34,080 nt of DNA, taken from IMG/VR virus record IMGVR_UViG_3300033553_000597, positions 1-34,080 of that record. One strand, written 5' to 3'. The stretch comes from a virus. A program made the position numbers and the translations under genes. Numbering within the stretch: position 1 is the first letter of the stretch; each line of letters begins with the position of its first letter. The notes under the pieces were generated by a model that saw nothing but the letters and a program-made list of their open reading frames with translations, had not been told where the DNA came from and searched no databases. Below, one piece after another: positions 23,445-31,351 of this stretch.

Positions 23445-23874
23445 CAAGTGTTACCCCCTCGCGTTTGGCCCATTTTTTCAGAGCCTCGATCAGTTTAAAC
23501 AGCTGGCTGTCATCGCACCAGGCCAGATTAGCCACGCCGGTCATCCGTTTAACATAGGCCTGCAGGGCCGCATCCGAGCTATAACGGATGGTTCCGGCCA
23601 GGGCCATATTGATCCACAGGGCCACGATCTTGCGGGCCATCGGCTTGTCATAAGTGGGACTGGAGCTCGATGCCTTGCCGCCTGCCTTGCGCTTGACCTT
23701 GAAACCCTGTTTCTTGAAGTGGGCGACCAGATCCTCAGCCTGAAAACGGTTCAACTTAGCCGCAGAATCCTTCTTATAACGGCTCTGCAGGATATCGCGG
23801 TAGAGCTCATCACTTAAGCCCAGTTCCTTTTTAGCAATATGGATTTTGGCAAGGATAGCGCGCTCGACACTCAT
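23437..23874 (-). CDS. gemA: GemA / Mu gp16-like regulatory protein, 145 aa
   Basis: The N-terminus ILAKIHIAKKELGLSDELYRDIL is the hallmark of the gp16 (DUF1018) family. A central AEDLVAHFKKQGFKVK and a C-terminal RMTGVANLAWCDDSQLFKLIEALKKWA complete the match. Mu GemA affects gyrase expression and host gene modulation. The start at 23874 is set by ATGA overlap with the preceding gene. Order gemA-mor is the classic Mu order. Confidence 0.93.
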   Translation of the reverse strand: MSVERAILAKIHIAKKELGLSDELYRDILQSRYKKDSAAKLNRFQAEDLVAHFKKQGFKVKRKAGGKASSSSPTYDKPMARKIVALWINMALAGTIRYSSDAALQAYVKRMTGVANLAWCDDSQLFKLIEALKKWAKREGVTLDE

Positions 23875-24479
23875 AGCAGCCGCCCCCTGGACCATTCCTT
23901 AAGTTCGTCCTCAGACGGTTTGTCATCCCGCTGGCCTTGGATATAGGCGTCCAGGGGATTCATCGTCAAGTTAGGCAGGGTAATGACTTGGCTGATCTGG
24001 CCGCTATCATGGTTATCGCCCCCTAGCCGGGCGCCGGGCTGACGGCAGCGGGTGGCACCAGAGGCCTCCTGCTGACGGCGGCTGCTTTCGCCCTGGGCGT
24101 CGGCCTCGTCGGCTAGCTGCCAGGCTACCTGTTTCAGATAATTATGATTGGGCAGCGGGCGGCGAATGGCATCCCGGCGCTCGACCATCTGCTCCATGGC
24201 GGCAGCAAAGAGCCGGGGCGGACAGGGGCGGGCGACCTTGCCCTGCACCTGGACATGACCGGGACCAATGAGCTTGGTCAGATCAGCCACGATCTTACCC
24301 GCCTTATTCCATGACAAAGCCCGCTTCTCCGGCCGGAACAGCCCGAGATAAGGCAGGATGACCTTAGGCAACGGCGGCGGCAGAGTGGCCACCGCCAGCA
24401 GCAGACTACGGGCGGCAGCATCATTTAGCCAGGCCTCAGCGGATGCGGTCAGGCCGCAGGAAGGGCAGACAAGTTTCAT
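23871..24479 (-). CDS. Zinc-ribbon early phage protein, 202 aa
   Basis: The start MKLVCPSCGLTASAEAWLNDAAAR has a C-x2-C pair and a leading helix. Residues 45-60 (YLGLFRPEKRALSWNKA) form a conserved-looking segment. The C-terminal third is Gln/Arg-rich and low complexity (SSRRQQEASGATRCRQPG). Similar proteins occur in early blocks of Mu-like phages and could be DNA-binding accessory proteins in replication. It overlaps the preceding gene by ATGA and gemA by ATGA. Confidence 0.75.
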   Translation of the reverse strand: MKLVCPSCGLTASAEAWLNDAAARSLLLAVATLPPPLPKVILPYLGLFRPEKRALSWNKAGKIVADLTKLIGPGHVQVQGKVARPCPPRLFAAAMEQMVERRDAIRRPLPNHNYLKQVAWQLADEADAQGESSRRQQEASGATRCRQPGARLGGDNHDSGQISQVITLPNLTMNPLDAYIQGQRDDKPSEDELKEWSRGRLL

Positions 24480-24892
24480 GGATGGGCTACCCCGTTGACT
24501 TTGGTCAGTTTGATGGCGGTAAAGGTCTTTTGATAATAGCGACGAATAGCCGCACCACTGGGCCAGATAGGGTCTAACTGGACTATTTTCTTATCCGGAT
24601 CCCAATCGTATTTTGTCAAAAATCTCTTGCCCATTTTTTTCATCTCATTGCGTTGTTTTGGGGTATGTAGATAGCGACTTCTGGACTGCAGGTATTTTGA
24701 TTCGGCATGACCTCTGCCAGCCAAAAGCCAGACCCCATTGAACTTACCATCAACATAAGTCATGCATCCCAGGCGGTTTTTAGTTATTAAACACCGCTCA
24801 AACGACACCCTGCGGCCATCCACCTCCAGCTCAACCGAGCCAAAGACGCCGCTGAGGGCCTTCTCCAGTAGGGCCCATTCTTCTTTTGTCAT
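24476..24892 (-). CDS. Phage early protein of unknown function, 138 aa
   Basis: Reads as an alpha/beta domain with EKALSGVFGSVELEVDGRRVSFE and, later, a basic segment (KYLQSRSRYLHTPKQRNEMKKMGKRFL) that could bind nucleic acid, then YYQKTFTAIKLT near the end. The ATG at 24892 overlaps the ASCH stop as ATGA and is preferred. A longer frame from 24925 would overlap the ASCH gene by 37 bases. No family assignment can be made from the sequence alone. Confidence 0.65.
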   Translation of the reverse strand: MTKEEWALLEKALSGVFGSVELEVDGRRVSFERCLITKNRLGCMTYVDGKFNGVWLLAGRGHAESKYLQSRSRYLHTPKQRNEMKKMGKRFLTKYDWDPDKKIVQLDPIWPSGAAIRRYYQKTFTAIKLTKVNGVAHP

Positions 24893-25260
24893 AATATTTT
24901 TATTCCTCTCAAAATCTTCACCCATATAACAGCCCCTTGCGGGTGTTTGTATGGAATCGGATCTGTATATTCCTCAGCATTGGCAAGTACCCAGGCCACA
25001 TCATATTTTTGCAAAAATTCATGATCCTTGTTTGCATAATCAATGCAATGCTCTTCTTTATACATAGCAAGAACATCACGGTTCTGGTTGAAATCAAGGA
25101 CCTCCACAATATCAACCGCACCGACTATCAAACCGGAACCTTTGCGAATAAGAGCAATACGGCCACGAATTGAGGTAGATCTGGAGCGCATCTCCCAAGT
25201 TTTTTCTCCGGAAAGGATCTTGCTTATCCAGGGCTCATCTACGATCAATGCGTGGTCCAT
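24889..25260 (-). CDS. ASCH-domain protein, 123 aa
   Basis: A compact ASCH (PUA-like) domain: IVDEPWISKILSGEKTWEMR near the start, then GRIALIRKGSGLIVGAVDI, a WVLANAEEYTDPIPYKHPQGA region and a final strand (VIWVKIL). The EPW-x-I-x-G-x-K-x-xE-x-R order is the family signature. ASCH proteins bind RNA or modified nucleosides; some are N4-acetylcytidine amidohydrolases (EcYqfB). A phage version could act on modified bases or host RNA. Start has GAGGAATAAAAC upstream. Confidence 0.88.
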   Translation of the reverse strand: MDHALIVDEPWISKILSGEKTWEMRSRSTSIRGRIALIRKGSGLIVGAVDIVEVLDFNQNRDVLAMYKEEHCIDYANKDHEFLQKYDVAWVLANAEEYTDPIPYKHPQGAVIWVKILRGIKIL

Positions 25261-25299
25261 GTTTTATTCCTCTTAGTATTTCGTAGCTGGCATCATCAG

Positions 25300-25342
25300 G
25301 CCGGAGGCGCAACCCTCCGGCGATCCCGGCACCTGCCGGGAT
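25300..25342. repeat. Two perfect GC-rich hairpins in tandem
   Basis: GCCGGAGG (25300-25307) pairs with CCTCCGGC (25314-25321) across 6 bases. ATCCCGGCA (25323-25331) pairs with TGCCGGGAT (25334-25342) across 2. They fill most of the 25261-25355 gap. No poly-U follows on either strand. They may be an mRNA processing or stabilising element, or a remnant of a REP-like repeat. Confidence 0.75.
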
Positions 25343-25355
25343 TTCGCCTTTAATC

Positions 25356-25550
25356 TCAACAGCTCTGGGGTTCCGGCCTGCTGCACCGGGCAAACTTGCC
25401 CCGTTCGTCTTCGTGGAGCCCTTCGTAAAAACCGCAGGTGACCGGCCGGGGACTGATCCGCCGGTCGCGGGTCACACAGCTGCCACCACCAAGCGGGCAT
25501 TCCGCTATCACCCCGTCATCCCTGTTCACTGCCCGCCGTAGTTTGGTCAT
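25356..25550 (-). CDS. Small Cys-rich protein, 64 aa
   Basis: Five cysteines (C18, C25, C39, C56, C64) and many basic residues in a short protein (MTKLRRAVNRDDG start). It begins one base after the stop of the neighbouring Cys-rich gene. The ATG has AGG close upstream and a GGGG run further off. It may bind zinc or iron-sulphur. Another frame over the same stretch (25273-25500) is a shadow with poor residue make-up. Confidence 0.55.
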   Translation of the reverse strand: MTKLRRAVNRDDGVIAECPLGGGSCVTRDRRISPRPVTCGFYEGLHEDERGKFARCSRPEPQSC

Positions 25551-25551
25551 C

Positions 25552-25803
25552 CTATAGTTCCCCTTTCAAGCGCTTCAGCCCTTCCGTGTTGTCATAGGCA
25601 TCGCAGATATATTGCGGGTTTATGCGGTAAGCCCTGCCGGCATCAAAGCCGAAAAACTTACAACGGGGCTGTTTGCCAAGGTCTTGGCCGGCGATCCCTG
25701 TGATCGGCACCGTCTTGAAATTATCGCAGATCCCGCAGTACCGGCTGGCGTAGCCATGGCGGTAATTCTGTGTTTTTTTGATTCTGAGTTGTGGTGTTCC
25801 CAT
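25552..25803 (-). CDS. Cys-rich small protein, 83 aa
   Basis: Four cysteines C23, C26, C48 and C67 (C-x2-C-x21-C-x18-C) between basic and aromatic residues (YRHGYASRYCGICDNFK; PQYICDAYD). This would fit one metal site. The ATG at 25803 follows the DUF3164 stop by one base (TGAAATG) and has GTGGGGTG 5 bases upstream; an in-frame GTG at 25815 is less likely. It and the next gene form a pair of Cys-rich products. Confidence 0.65.
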   Translation of the reverse strand: MGTPQLRIKKTQNYRHGYASRYCGICDNFKTVPITGIAGQDLGKQPRCKFFGFDAGRAYRINPQYICDAYDNTEGLKRLKGEL

Positions 25804-25804
25804 T

Positions 25805-26452
25805 TCACACCCCACTTAAGTCTAAAGGCAACTGCCGCCACTGATCCGTCCCTGCCACTTTTTCATAAACCCGCAGATAGATGCTGCTCGACTCCACGGT
25901 CAGGCTGTCATTAATCGCCGACATGGCCTTCTGCCAGCGGGCATCCTCAATATTGAACTTGCGCAGGCTCAGGATGCGCTTGCTGTTGACCATGCCCTTG
26001 CGGTCCACCTGGAAGGCGTCATTGATCAGTACCAGCAGCTCCGGCCGGCTGCCGCCGCTCCACTCGTGGATACACTCGTCAATCAATTCCTTGGCCACCT
26101 GCAGGCGCTCGTCAAAGGCCAGATTCTCAGCGATGGCCCGGCAGACCTTAAAGCGGCCGTCATAGCTGACCAGGGTAATATTGCCCTTGGCCCCGCCCAG
26201 TGAGCGGTCATATTCCTGGGCCGACAGCTCGCAGAAGGCGGTAATCTCGGAGAAGGCATCCTCCTTGAAGATCCTGAGCGTCCGGCTGGCCTCTTCCGCG
26301 CGGCGCACCACTTTGCGCACCAGCTCATCCCGCAGTTTGTCTATTTCCTTGACCATTGACACCGGGACCAGACGCCCCTGGGCATCTGTCATATAGGCGG
26401 TCATGGGAGTGGCCGAGGTGGCCGGTCCGGCTGTAATTTCAGGTGTAGTCAT
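25805..26452 (-). CDS. DUF3164 phage protein, 215 aa
   Basis: Known family of Mu-like early regions. The diagnostic part runs from YMTDAQGRLVPVSMVKE through DELVRKVVRRAEE to ALKxFK-like TLRIFKEDAFSEITAFCE, then GGAKGNITLVSYDGRFKV. The C-terminal part has FNIEDARWQKAMSAINDSL and ends in a beta strand. The function is not settled; some are suggested to help replication or transposition. The start is coupled by TAATG to the upstream gene, with GGAGAACAATA before it. Confidence 0.88.
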   Translation of the reverse strand: MTTPEITAGPATSATPMTAYMTDAQGRLVPVSMVKEIDKLRDELVRKVVRRAEEASRTLRIFKEDAFSEITAFCELSAQEYDRSLGGAKGNITLVSYDGRFKVCRAIAENLAFDERLQVAKELIDECIHEWSGGSRPELLVLINDAFQVDRKGMVNSKRILSLRKFNIEDARWQKAMSAINDSLTVESSSIYLRVYEKVAGTDQWRQLPLDLSGV

Positions 26453-26814
26453 TATTGTTCTCCGTCTTTTAAAATGCTCTTGTTGATATAGGCATAGCCC
26501 CGTTTGGCTACCATCTCTGCCGTGCGGATGATGGTGATAAGCTCTTCATCGCTGACATCCGCCCGCATTTCCCGAAAGGCGCGCTCGATAACTACGCCCA
26601 GGGTTTCAACCCCGTTCAGCAGGTCCTCCCGGTAACCGGCCAGCGGGTTTACTGCCGGCCGTTCCATCTGGATAATACAGGCGGCTTTCTTCTGGATCTT
26701 GACCACACTCTCGACCAGATCATAGCGGCCGGCCAGGGCCAAGGCGCCGTGAATATCGCTGGCGTTCTCCAGGATCTGCCGGGCGGCTTCGTGTACTTGA
26801 TTGGGCATTGCCAT
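26452..26814 (-). CDS. Small helical early protein, 120 aa
   Basis: Helical throughout, with EAARQILENASDIHGALALAGRYDLVESVVKIQKKA and YINKSILKD near the end. AAGGAG lies 6 bases before the ATG at 26814, which is why that start is preferred; an ATG at 26829 directly follows the upstream stop but lacks a ribosome site. The function is unknown. Confidence 0.7.
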   Translation of the reverse strand: MAMPNQVHEAARQILENASDIHGALALAGRYDLVESVVKIQKKAACIIQMERPAVNPLAGYREDLLNGVETLGVVIERAFREMRADVSDEELITIIRTAEMVAKRGYAYINKSILKDGEQ

Positions 26815-26829
26815 CATTTTCTCCTTCAT

Positions 26830-27159
26830 TTAATGAGTATTTGAATCGGTATTAAACCGGCAGGCCTTGCAGGCCCGATACATCCGCACCCGATGCGGGT
26901 TAGCGGTCGAAAATTCCCGCCGTCGCTCAGCCACACAGCGGGGAAACTGGATAGTGCCCAGGATCGGACACTCTATCTCCTGAGTGCCGTAGACCTCTTC
27001 CACCGCAGCCAGCAGGGCATCCAGCGACCCGCCGTAAGTCCCGCTCAGCGCCTGGCTGATGGTGGTAGAGGAATAGCCCAACCGCTGGGCCACCTTGGCC
27101 TGACTGCCTTCCCGCGCCACAGCCTCCCGCAGCATGGTCAATCTGTCAGTGGCTGTCAT
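26830..27159 (-). CDS. HTH regulator with four cysteines, 109 aa
   Basis: An N-terminal lambda-type HTH (GSQAKVAQRLGYSSTTISQALSG, about residues 18-40) is followed by C64, C75, C97 and C100 (ECPILGTIQFPRC; MYRACKACRF), which probably hold a metal. The start at 27159 overlaps the upstream stop (ATGA) with AAGGAGG before it. A longer frame reaches into the upstream gene and is not supported. It may be a secondary regulator, possibly metal- or redox-sensitive. Confidence 0.78.
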   Translation of the reverse strand: MTATDRLTMLREAVAREGSQAKVAQRLGYSSTTISQALSGTYGGSLDALLAAVEEVYGTQEIECPILGTIQFPRCVAERRREFSTANPHRVRMYRACKACRFNTDSNTH

Positions 27160-27791
27160 TGGGCCTCCTTCTGGGGCGCTGCCGCCTCGGGGGTGAGCCC
27201 TGGGGCCTCGCTCCACATCACTTTTTTCAGGTTCTGATCCCAGACCCGCTTGACCCGCTGAATCATCGGCGGTTTAGGCCCGGTATGCATGCTCGGTTTA
27301 AAACGGTAGTTGCCTTTGATCTTGAGCAGATAACCGGCCTGCGCCAGATGGTTGGCATAGCTGCGGGCCGTGTCCTCGCTGATCACACAGCTCTCGGTTG
27401 AGGCCGACACCGCCAGCTCACGGGCGGAAAAGCTGCCGAGGATGCGCATGGTCCGCCACATATTGACGGTGCCCTGGCCCTGGGTAACGGGGGTGCCGTC
27501 TTTGCGGACCCTGGGGGCGTCAACACCGACATCCTTGATCAGCAGGTAAATAGCGGCCGTTCTACTCACGCCCGCGCCGCCTGGGACAGTTTTTGAATGA
27601 GGACTTTTTGCCAGATAACCGGCCGTTTCCAGCCCGGTCACATATTCACGCACGCTATCCTGCTCCAGGGTGGTACGCTCAGACAGCTCCCGCACCGTAA
27701 AGCTCTGAATCTTCCTGATTTCCACCCATAGCGCCTCCCGGCTGTCAAAACCGTTGAGCTTATCCATGGGCTTGCGCTTGACTTTGGCCAT
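27156..27791 (-). CDS. Double winged-helix early protein, 211 aa
   Basis: Two similar winged-helix units. The first (about 18-65) runs WVEIRKIQSFTVRELSERT then VREYVTGLETAGYLAKSP. The second (about 120-165) runs WRTMRILGSFSARELAVSAS then ARSYANHLAQAGYLLKIKG. The repeat suggests an internal duplication. The start overlaps the B stop as TAATG, with GGAGG upstream; a longer frame would overlap B. It lies directly after A and B, so a role in transposition or early control is likely. Confidence 0.85.
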   Translation of the reverse strand: MAKVKRKPMDKLNGFDSREALWVEIRKIQSFTVRELSERTTLEQDSVREYVTGLETAGYLAKSPHSKTVPGGAGVSRTAAIYLLIKDVGVDAPRVRKDGTPVTQGQGTVNMWRTMRILGSFSARELAVSASTESCVISEDTARSYANHLAQAGYLLKIKGNYRFKPSMHTGPKPPMIQRVKRVWDQNLKKVMWSEAPGLTPEAAAPQKEAQ

Positions 27792-28558
27792 TATCCAACC
27801 CTCCGCACCGGAGCCTCGCCGGTGAAGAATTCGCGCTTGCCCCAATCTTTGAGGCAGATGCTGTCCAGGCCGACATCACGGGCCTCATCCTGCACCCGCT
27901 CCAGGTTAACGGCGATTCGGCGGGCTGAGCCCTTGCTGGCCGCATGCACCGCCCGCAGCAGATCCTCCTCAATGGCGACATCACAATAGAGATGAGCCAG
28001 GTGGCGGCAATCGTCCATATCGGCCGGTTGCGCCGGGATCCAGTCCAGGACCCGACCATGAAAGCGCTCCCAGCGTTTCAATTTCTCCGGCAGGCGCTCT
28101 TCACCGATCAGCAGGATGGCCGCGCCTGAGCCTTCGTAGATATCGCGGATCATCTCGACCGCGCCTTTAGTAACCAGGTGATCCAGCTCATCGATAATCA
28201 ATGGTTTGAGGCTCATGGCCAACTGCTCACAGACCTGATCGACCATTTCAAACAGGGTTTTGGCCGGAGAAATACCCATATCTTTGAGGATGGCCATCAG
28301 CACCGCTTTGCGGGTCCAGCTCGATTTACACTCGATATAATAGGCGCCCTGGGAGTTGGCGGCATAGGCGGCGGCAGTCGATTTACCCCAGCCGGATGGG
28401 CCGTAAAAGCAGACGAAGCCCGGCAGATGCGCCGGCCGGTCTACCGCCCGCATCAGGGCCTTGCTGCACAGGCTCACATTGGTGAGCGGGGCCGTAGTTG
28501 ACAAGTGCAGCACCGAGCCTCCCGGCTCAGCATTGCGGATTTGTTTCAGTTGTGGCAT
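27791..28558 (-). CDS. B: Transposition target-capture ATPase, Mu B-like, 255 aa
   Basis: AAA+ ATPase that binds target DNA and activates the transposase. Walker A GPSGWGKST is at 53-61, Walker B PLIIDELDHL around 119-128, sensor-type LLIGEERLP near 149, and an arginine-rich C-terminal part (KGSARRIAVNLERVQD). Start MPQLKQIRN at 28558 is chosen because AGGAGAG sits 5 bases upstream; the longer frame from 28639 crosses a hairpin. It lies after A with a membrane peptide between. Confidence 0.92.
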   Translation of the reverse strand: MPQLKQIRNAEPGGSVLHLSTTAPLTNVSLCSKALMRAVDRPAHLPGFVCFYGPSGWGKSTAAAYAANSQGAYYIECKSSWTRKAVLMAILKDMGISPAKTLFEMVDQVCEQLAMSLKPLIIDELDHLVTKGAVEMIRDIYEGSGAAILLIGEERLPEKLKRWERFHGRVLDWIPAQPADMDDCRHLAHLYCDVAIEEDLLRAVHAASKGSARRIAVNLERVQDEARDVGLDSICLKDWGKREFFTGEAPVRRVG

Positions 28559-28603
28559 AATCTCTCCTGTAGATGGTCTGTAAATGGCTCTGGTGAGCCT
28601 GTT

Positions 28604-28629
28604 AAAGCCGTGGCGGCAACCACGGCTTT
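28604..28629. repeat. Perfect 10-bp hairpin upstream of B
   Basis: AAAGCCGTGG (28604-28613) and CCACGGCTTT (28620-28629) enclose a 6-base loop. It lies in the gap between the 27-aa peptide gene and B, about 45 bases before the B ribosome site. No long U run follows on the minus strand, so it may be an attenuator or mRNA stability element that lowers B relative to A. Confidence 0.75.
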
Positions 28630-28674
28630 CTCTCTTCAAAAATTATTTAATTTAATTACCGGCCAGCACTGGCC

Positions 28675-28758
28675 TCAGATCAAATTCCCCAGTGCCACCC
28701 GCAAAACGATGATTGCGGCTAGGACGGCCAGGATCATCACCCAGTCAATCCGCGTCAT
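28675..28758 (-). CDS. 27-aa single-helix membrane peptide
   Basis: A complete small frame too short for ordinary gene calling. The ATG overlaps the A stop as ATGA and has GAGGTGGGG upstream. Almost all of it is one hydrophobic helix (WVMILAVLAAIIVL) with a charged start (MTRID). The overlap and ribosome site are good; no family is recognised. A regulatory or membrane-perturbing peptide is possible. Confidence 0.55.
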   Translation of the reverse strand: MTRIDWVMILAVLAAIIVLRVALGNLI

Positions 28759-30878
28759 TTCCCCACCTCGCTAAACTGCTCTTCCGTGGCCCGGAAAGCC
28801 TTATAAGTAATGCCGTTGCAAAACGAGTTGTAAAACCGCAGTTCTTTGCCCTCCAGGGTTTCCCCCTGGTTGACCTTCACATCCAACGCCTTCCAGAACC
28901 CATATTTACCCTTATCATCGGCGGGGATCTCCACCAACGGCGCTGCCGCCATTTCAGCCTGCAGCTGGGCGCGGTCGGCCCGGATCTTTGGAGATGATGC
29001 CTGGTAATCAATCATCTTGACCACCGGTGCTGCCTCAATCAGGCCGCGTTCTTCAGCATCGATCTCGCTGATCTTGTCCAGATTGATCTGCCGCCGCCGC
29101 TGGGCCCGCTTCCTGCTGGCCTCCTCGACCTGGGCCTGCGGGAAGTAGCTCGTCCGGTTTTTCTCAAAAATGGCATAACAGAGCATCTGGCCGTCAGCAT
29201 TCCAGATCTGCACCTTTTCGCCGTCATGGATGTCGTAACCAACCTGCACCGTCTCGCCCTCGTAATGCTCAAGAATCTTGTGGCAGTAGGTGTTTGAGAA
29301 AATCCCCACGCTGGCCCGCCGTACCACCCTTGTTTCGCGGGGCAGGAACAACAGGTCAAGATCGGTCTGCGCCAACCGGCATTCCTCGGGATTCCAGCCG
29401 TTCATCATATGCCAGGCCAGCAGCTCCAGAGGAGCCATATGGCGCCGGGCGCCGGTCTCGGGATCATTAAACTTAGGCAGGGAAGAATGCGGCCGGCGAT
29501 TATAGGCCTCTACCGACTGCTGACAGTGCTCCATAAACTGCGGCCAGGAAGGCAAGTGGTGCGAGACCCCGTTCTGCTTGATCTGCCGGTTGACCAGCAG
29601 GTACATATTGCGGCTGGTCAGGCTATCCATCTGCTTCCCCATATAGGTCGGCAGCTCTTTGGCCGAGCGGATCCACAACGATGAATTCAGGCGCTCAATC
29701 AGGCCGCGTCCCTGGGCGTTACCGGGAATACCGGTCCGATGGGTGGAGCCGATGCGGGCGAAGATGCCGGTCAGTTCGTCATCATTGACCCCGGCCATAT
29801 TACCGGCGCCGTTATCGGTGTAAAAGATGGCAAAAACGCCGCCGTATTGCTTGTTTTCATTTATGGTGGCGGCATGGCGCACCGCGCCGGCCACTGTCAG
29901 GGCCGATTCCGCCAGGCCTACCGACCAGCCCATAATCATCTTGGTGGCTGCATCGATTACCGAGCAGATCTCCGGTTTGAACGGGTTGCCGGTAATGGGA
30001 TGGGCCACTTTGGCCTTAAATGAATGACCGTCGCAGACCCCGACCTGAAAAGGCAGCAGCTCGCTGGTATCGCGTTTGCGGTAACCCTGTAAGGCCCGGA
30101 ATTCAGAGCCGGTTTTACGGCCGCGTTCCCGATCCAGGCGGCTGCGTTTTGTATGGAACCGGTAGACCTGGTGATAAGTAGGCATCACCATGCCCTCCGG
30201 TAAAATCTTGGCCATGGCCTCCATAGCCTCAGTCAGGCTGGGGTTCTGGGGCTGGCCGTAGCAACTGATGAATAAAGGCGCCCAGGTGGCGATCCGCCGT
30301 TCTCGGACAGGTCGGGGGGCCAGACCCATTTCGCCATGCTTTTTCACGCGGCGATCCCAACCAAGTATCATTGATTTCGACAGGTGGCGGTCCTCACCGC
30401 GCCGGGCGTTGGCCTGCGCCACCATCGGCTGCAGATGGGCTGGCAGAGTAGAGGTCCGGGCCATAATCACCAGTTTTTCCACCGCCTTGCAGGTGCCGTG
30501 CAGGGTCTGCAATTGCTTGAATTCATTATACAGCGACAGCCGGGCCAGATAGATCTCCCGCTGCCAGTCTTTCAGCTCAGTGATGGCCTGCGGGCTGACT
30601 ATTTCCTGAAGCGCCACTTCTTTAGAGACTGCTGGGCGGATAATTTTCTTACTGACGGCCGGTACCAGCGCCTGACCGGCCGCTTCCATGGCCAACCGGT
30701 GCAGATGGTCTTTGGTGGCCTCCGGTAACGACGCGATCGCATATTCACGACCGCCGCCGCGCCCGGCTTTAGCTCGAAAAGGCCACTGCTCCCGGTCAGC
30801 CTTACGCTGTACACTTCGCTCCGTTCCTGGCAACCCGGTCAGGCCAGCCAATTCTTTTGCTGTATAATGGCTTTTCAT
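28755..30878 (-). CDS. A: DDE transposase, Mu A-like, 707 aa
   Basis: The transposase that cuts the phage ends and joins them to target DNA. The N-terminal Mu DNA-binding winged helix is at 4-58 (HYTAKELAGLTGLPGTERSV). The middle HTH region is at about 100-250. The RNase H-like catalytic core has D283 (VCDGHSF), D355 (FYTDNGAGN) and E395 (RGLIERLNSS). The Mu-type C-terminal beta-barrel is at about 500-575 and a basic tail near 585-600 (RKRAQRRRQ). Length is close to Mu A (663). It starts by ATGA overlap with the gene before. All three acidic residues are intact. Confidence 0.97.
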   Translation of the reverse strand: MKSHYTAKELAGLTGLPGTERSVQRKADREQWPFRAKAGRGGGREYAIASLPEATKDHLHRLAMEAAGQALVPAVSKKIIRPAVSKEVALQEIVSPQAITELKDWQREIYLARLSLYNEFKQLQTLHGTCKAVEKLVIMARTSTLPAHLQPMVAQANARRGEDRHLSKSMILGWDRRVKKHGEMGLAPRPVRERRIATWAPLFISCYGQPQNPSLTEAMEAMAKILPEGMVMPTYHQVYRFHTKRSRLDRERGRKTGSEFRALQGYRKRDTSELLPFQVGVCDGHSFKAKVAHPITGNPFKPEICSVIDAATKMIMGWSVGLAESALTVAGAVRHAATINENKQYGGVFAIFYTDNGAGNMAGVNDDELTGIFARIGSTHRTGIPGNAQGRGLIERLNSSLWIRSAKELPTYMGKQMDSLTSRNMYLLVNRQIKQNGVSHHLPSWPQFMEHCQQSVEAYNRRPHSSLPKFNDPETGARRHMAPLELLAWHMMNGWNPEECRLAQTDLDLLFLPRETRVVRRASVGIFSNTYCHKILEHYEGETVQVGYDIHDGEKVQIWNADGQMLCYAIFEKNRTSYFPQAQVEEASRKRAQRRRQINLDKISEIDAEERGLIEAAPVVKMIDYQASSPKIRADRAQLQAEMAAAPLVEIPADDKGKYGFWKALDVKVNQGETLEGKELRFYNSFCNGITYKAFRATEEQFSEVGK

Positions 30879-31351
30879 TTCTCCATTTCCTTCAAGAAAA
30901 GCTCGCGTTTACGCCGTTCCTGATTGATGCGCCGGGAATCCTCTTCTAGCTTCCTAATCTCGCAGCGCAGTGCATCCGGGCCCGGCAAAGCAAACAATCC
31001 GGCCGTCTCAGCCAACATCTGCAAAGGGCCGTTATCGCCGGTCACCTGGCAGAAGGCCGGCAGATACTCAGCCGGCAGCCGGTGTCCATCTTTGCTTTCC
31101 GCCGTCCACGCATCCAAGGAATATTTACTTATCTCCTGGCCCAGCAGGTGGCTCATCTTCCCGGCAATCTCCCAGCGCGACCAGGGGCACTGTTTGATTG
31201 CCGCGCACATGGCCAGCCGCAGCCTCTCCCGCACATTAGCCGCCCCTTCGTCAGCCGGGTCCTGTTTAACCTCATCCTGGAGTTGCGTCAGGAGATCAAA
31301 CAGGCTCATTTGGCTGTTTTTCGTGTCTATTTTCTTCTTTGCTTTAGTCAT
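30875..31351 (-). CDS. Early phage protein with DNA-binding look, 158 aa
   Basis: Sits between the Ner-like gene and A. Residues about 45-95 (LAMCAAIKQCPWSRWEIAGKMSHLLGQEISKYSLDAWTAES) resemble an HTH of the phage CII/regulatory type. A central LPAEYLPAFCQVTGD and a charged C-terminal coiled coil (IRKLEEDSRRINQERRKREL) follow. Start ATG has AGGAAGGCAGTCA upstream. A role in early regulation or as a transposase partner is inferred. Confidence 0.75.
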   Translation of the reverse strand: MTKAKKKIDTKNSQMSLFDLLTQLQDEVKQDPADEGAANVRERLRLAMCAAIKQCPWSRWEIAGKMSHLLGQEISKYSLDAWTAESKDGHRLPAEYLPAFCQVTGDNGPLQMLAETAGLFALPGPDALRCEIRKLEEDSRRINQERRKRELFLKEMEK

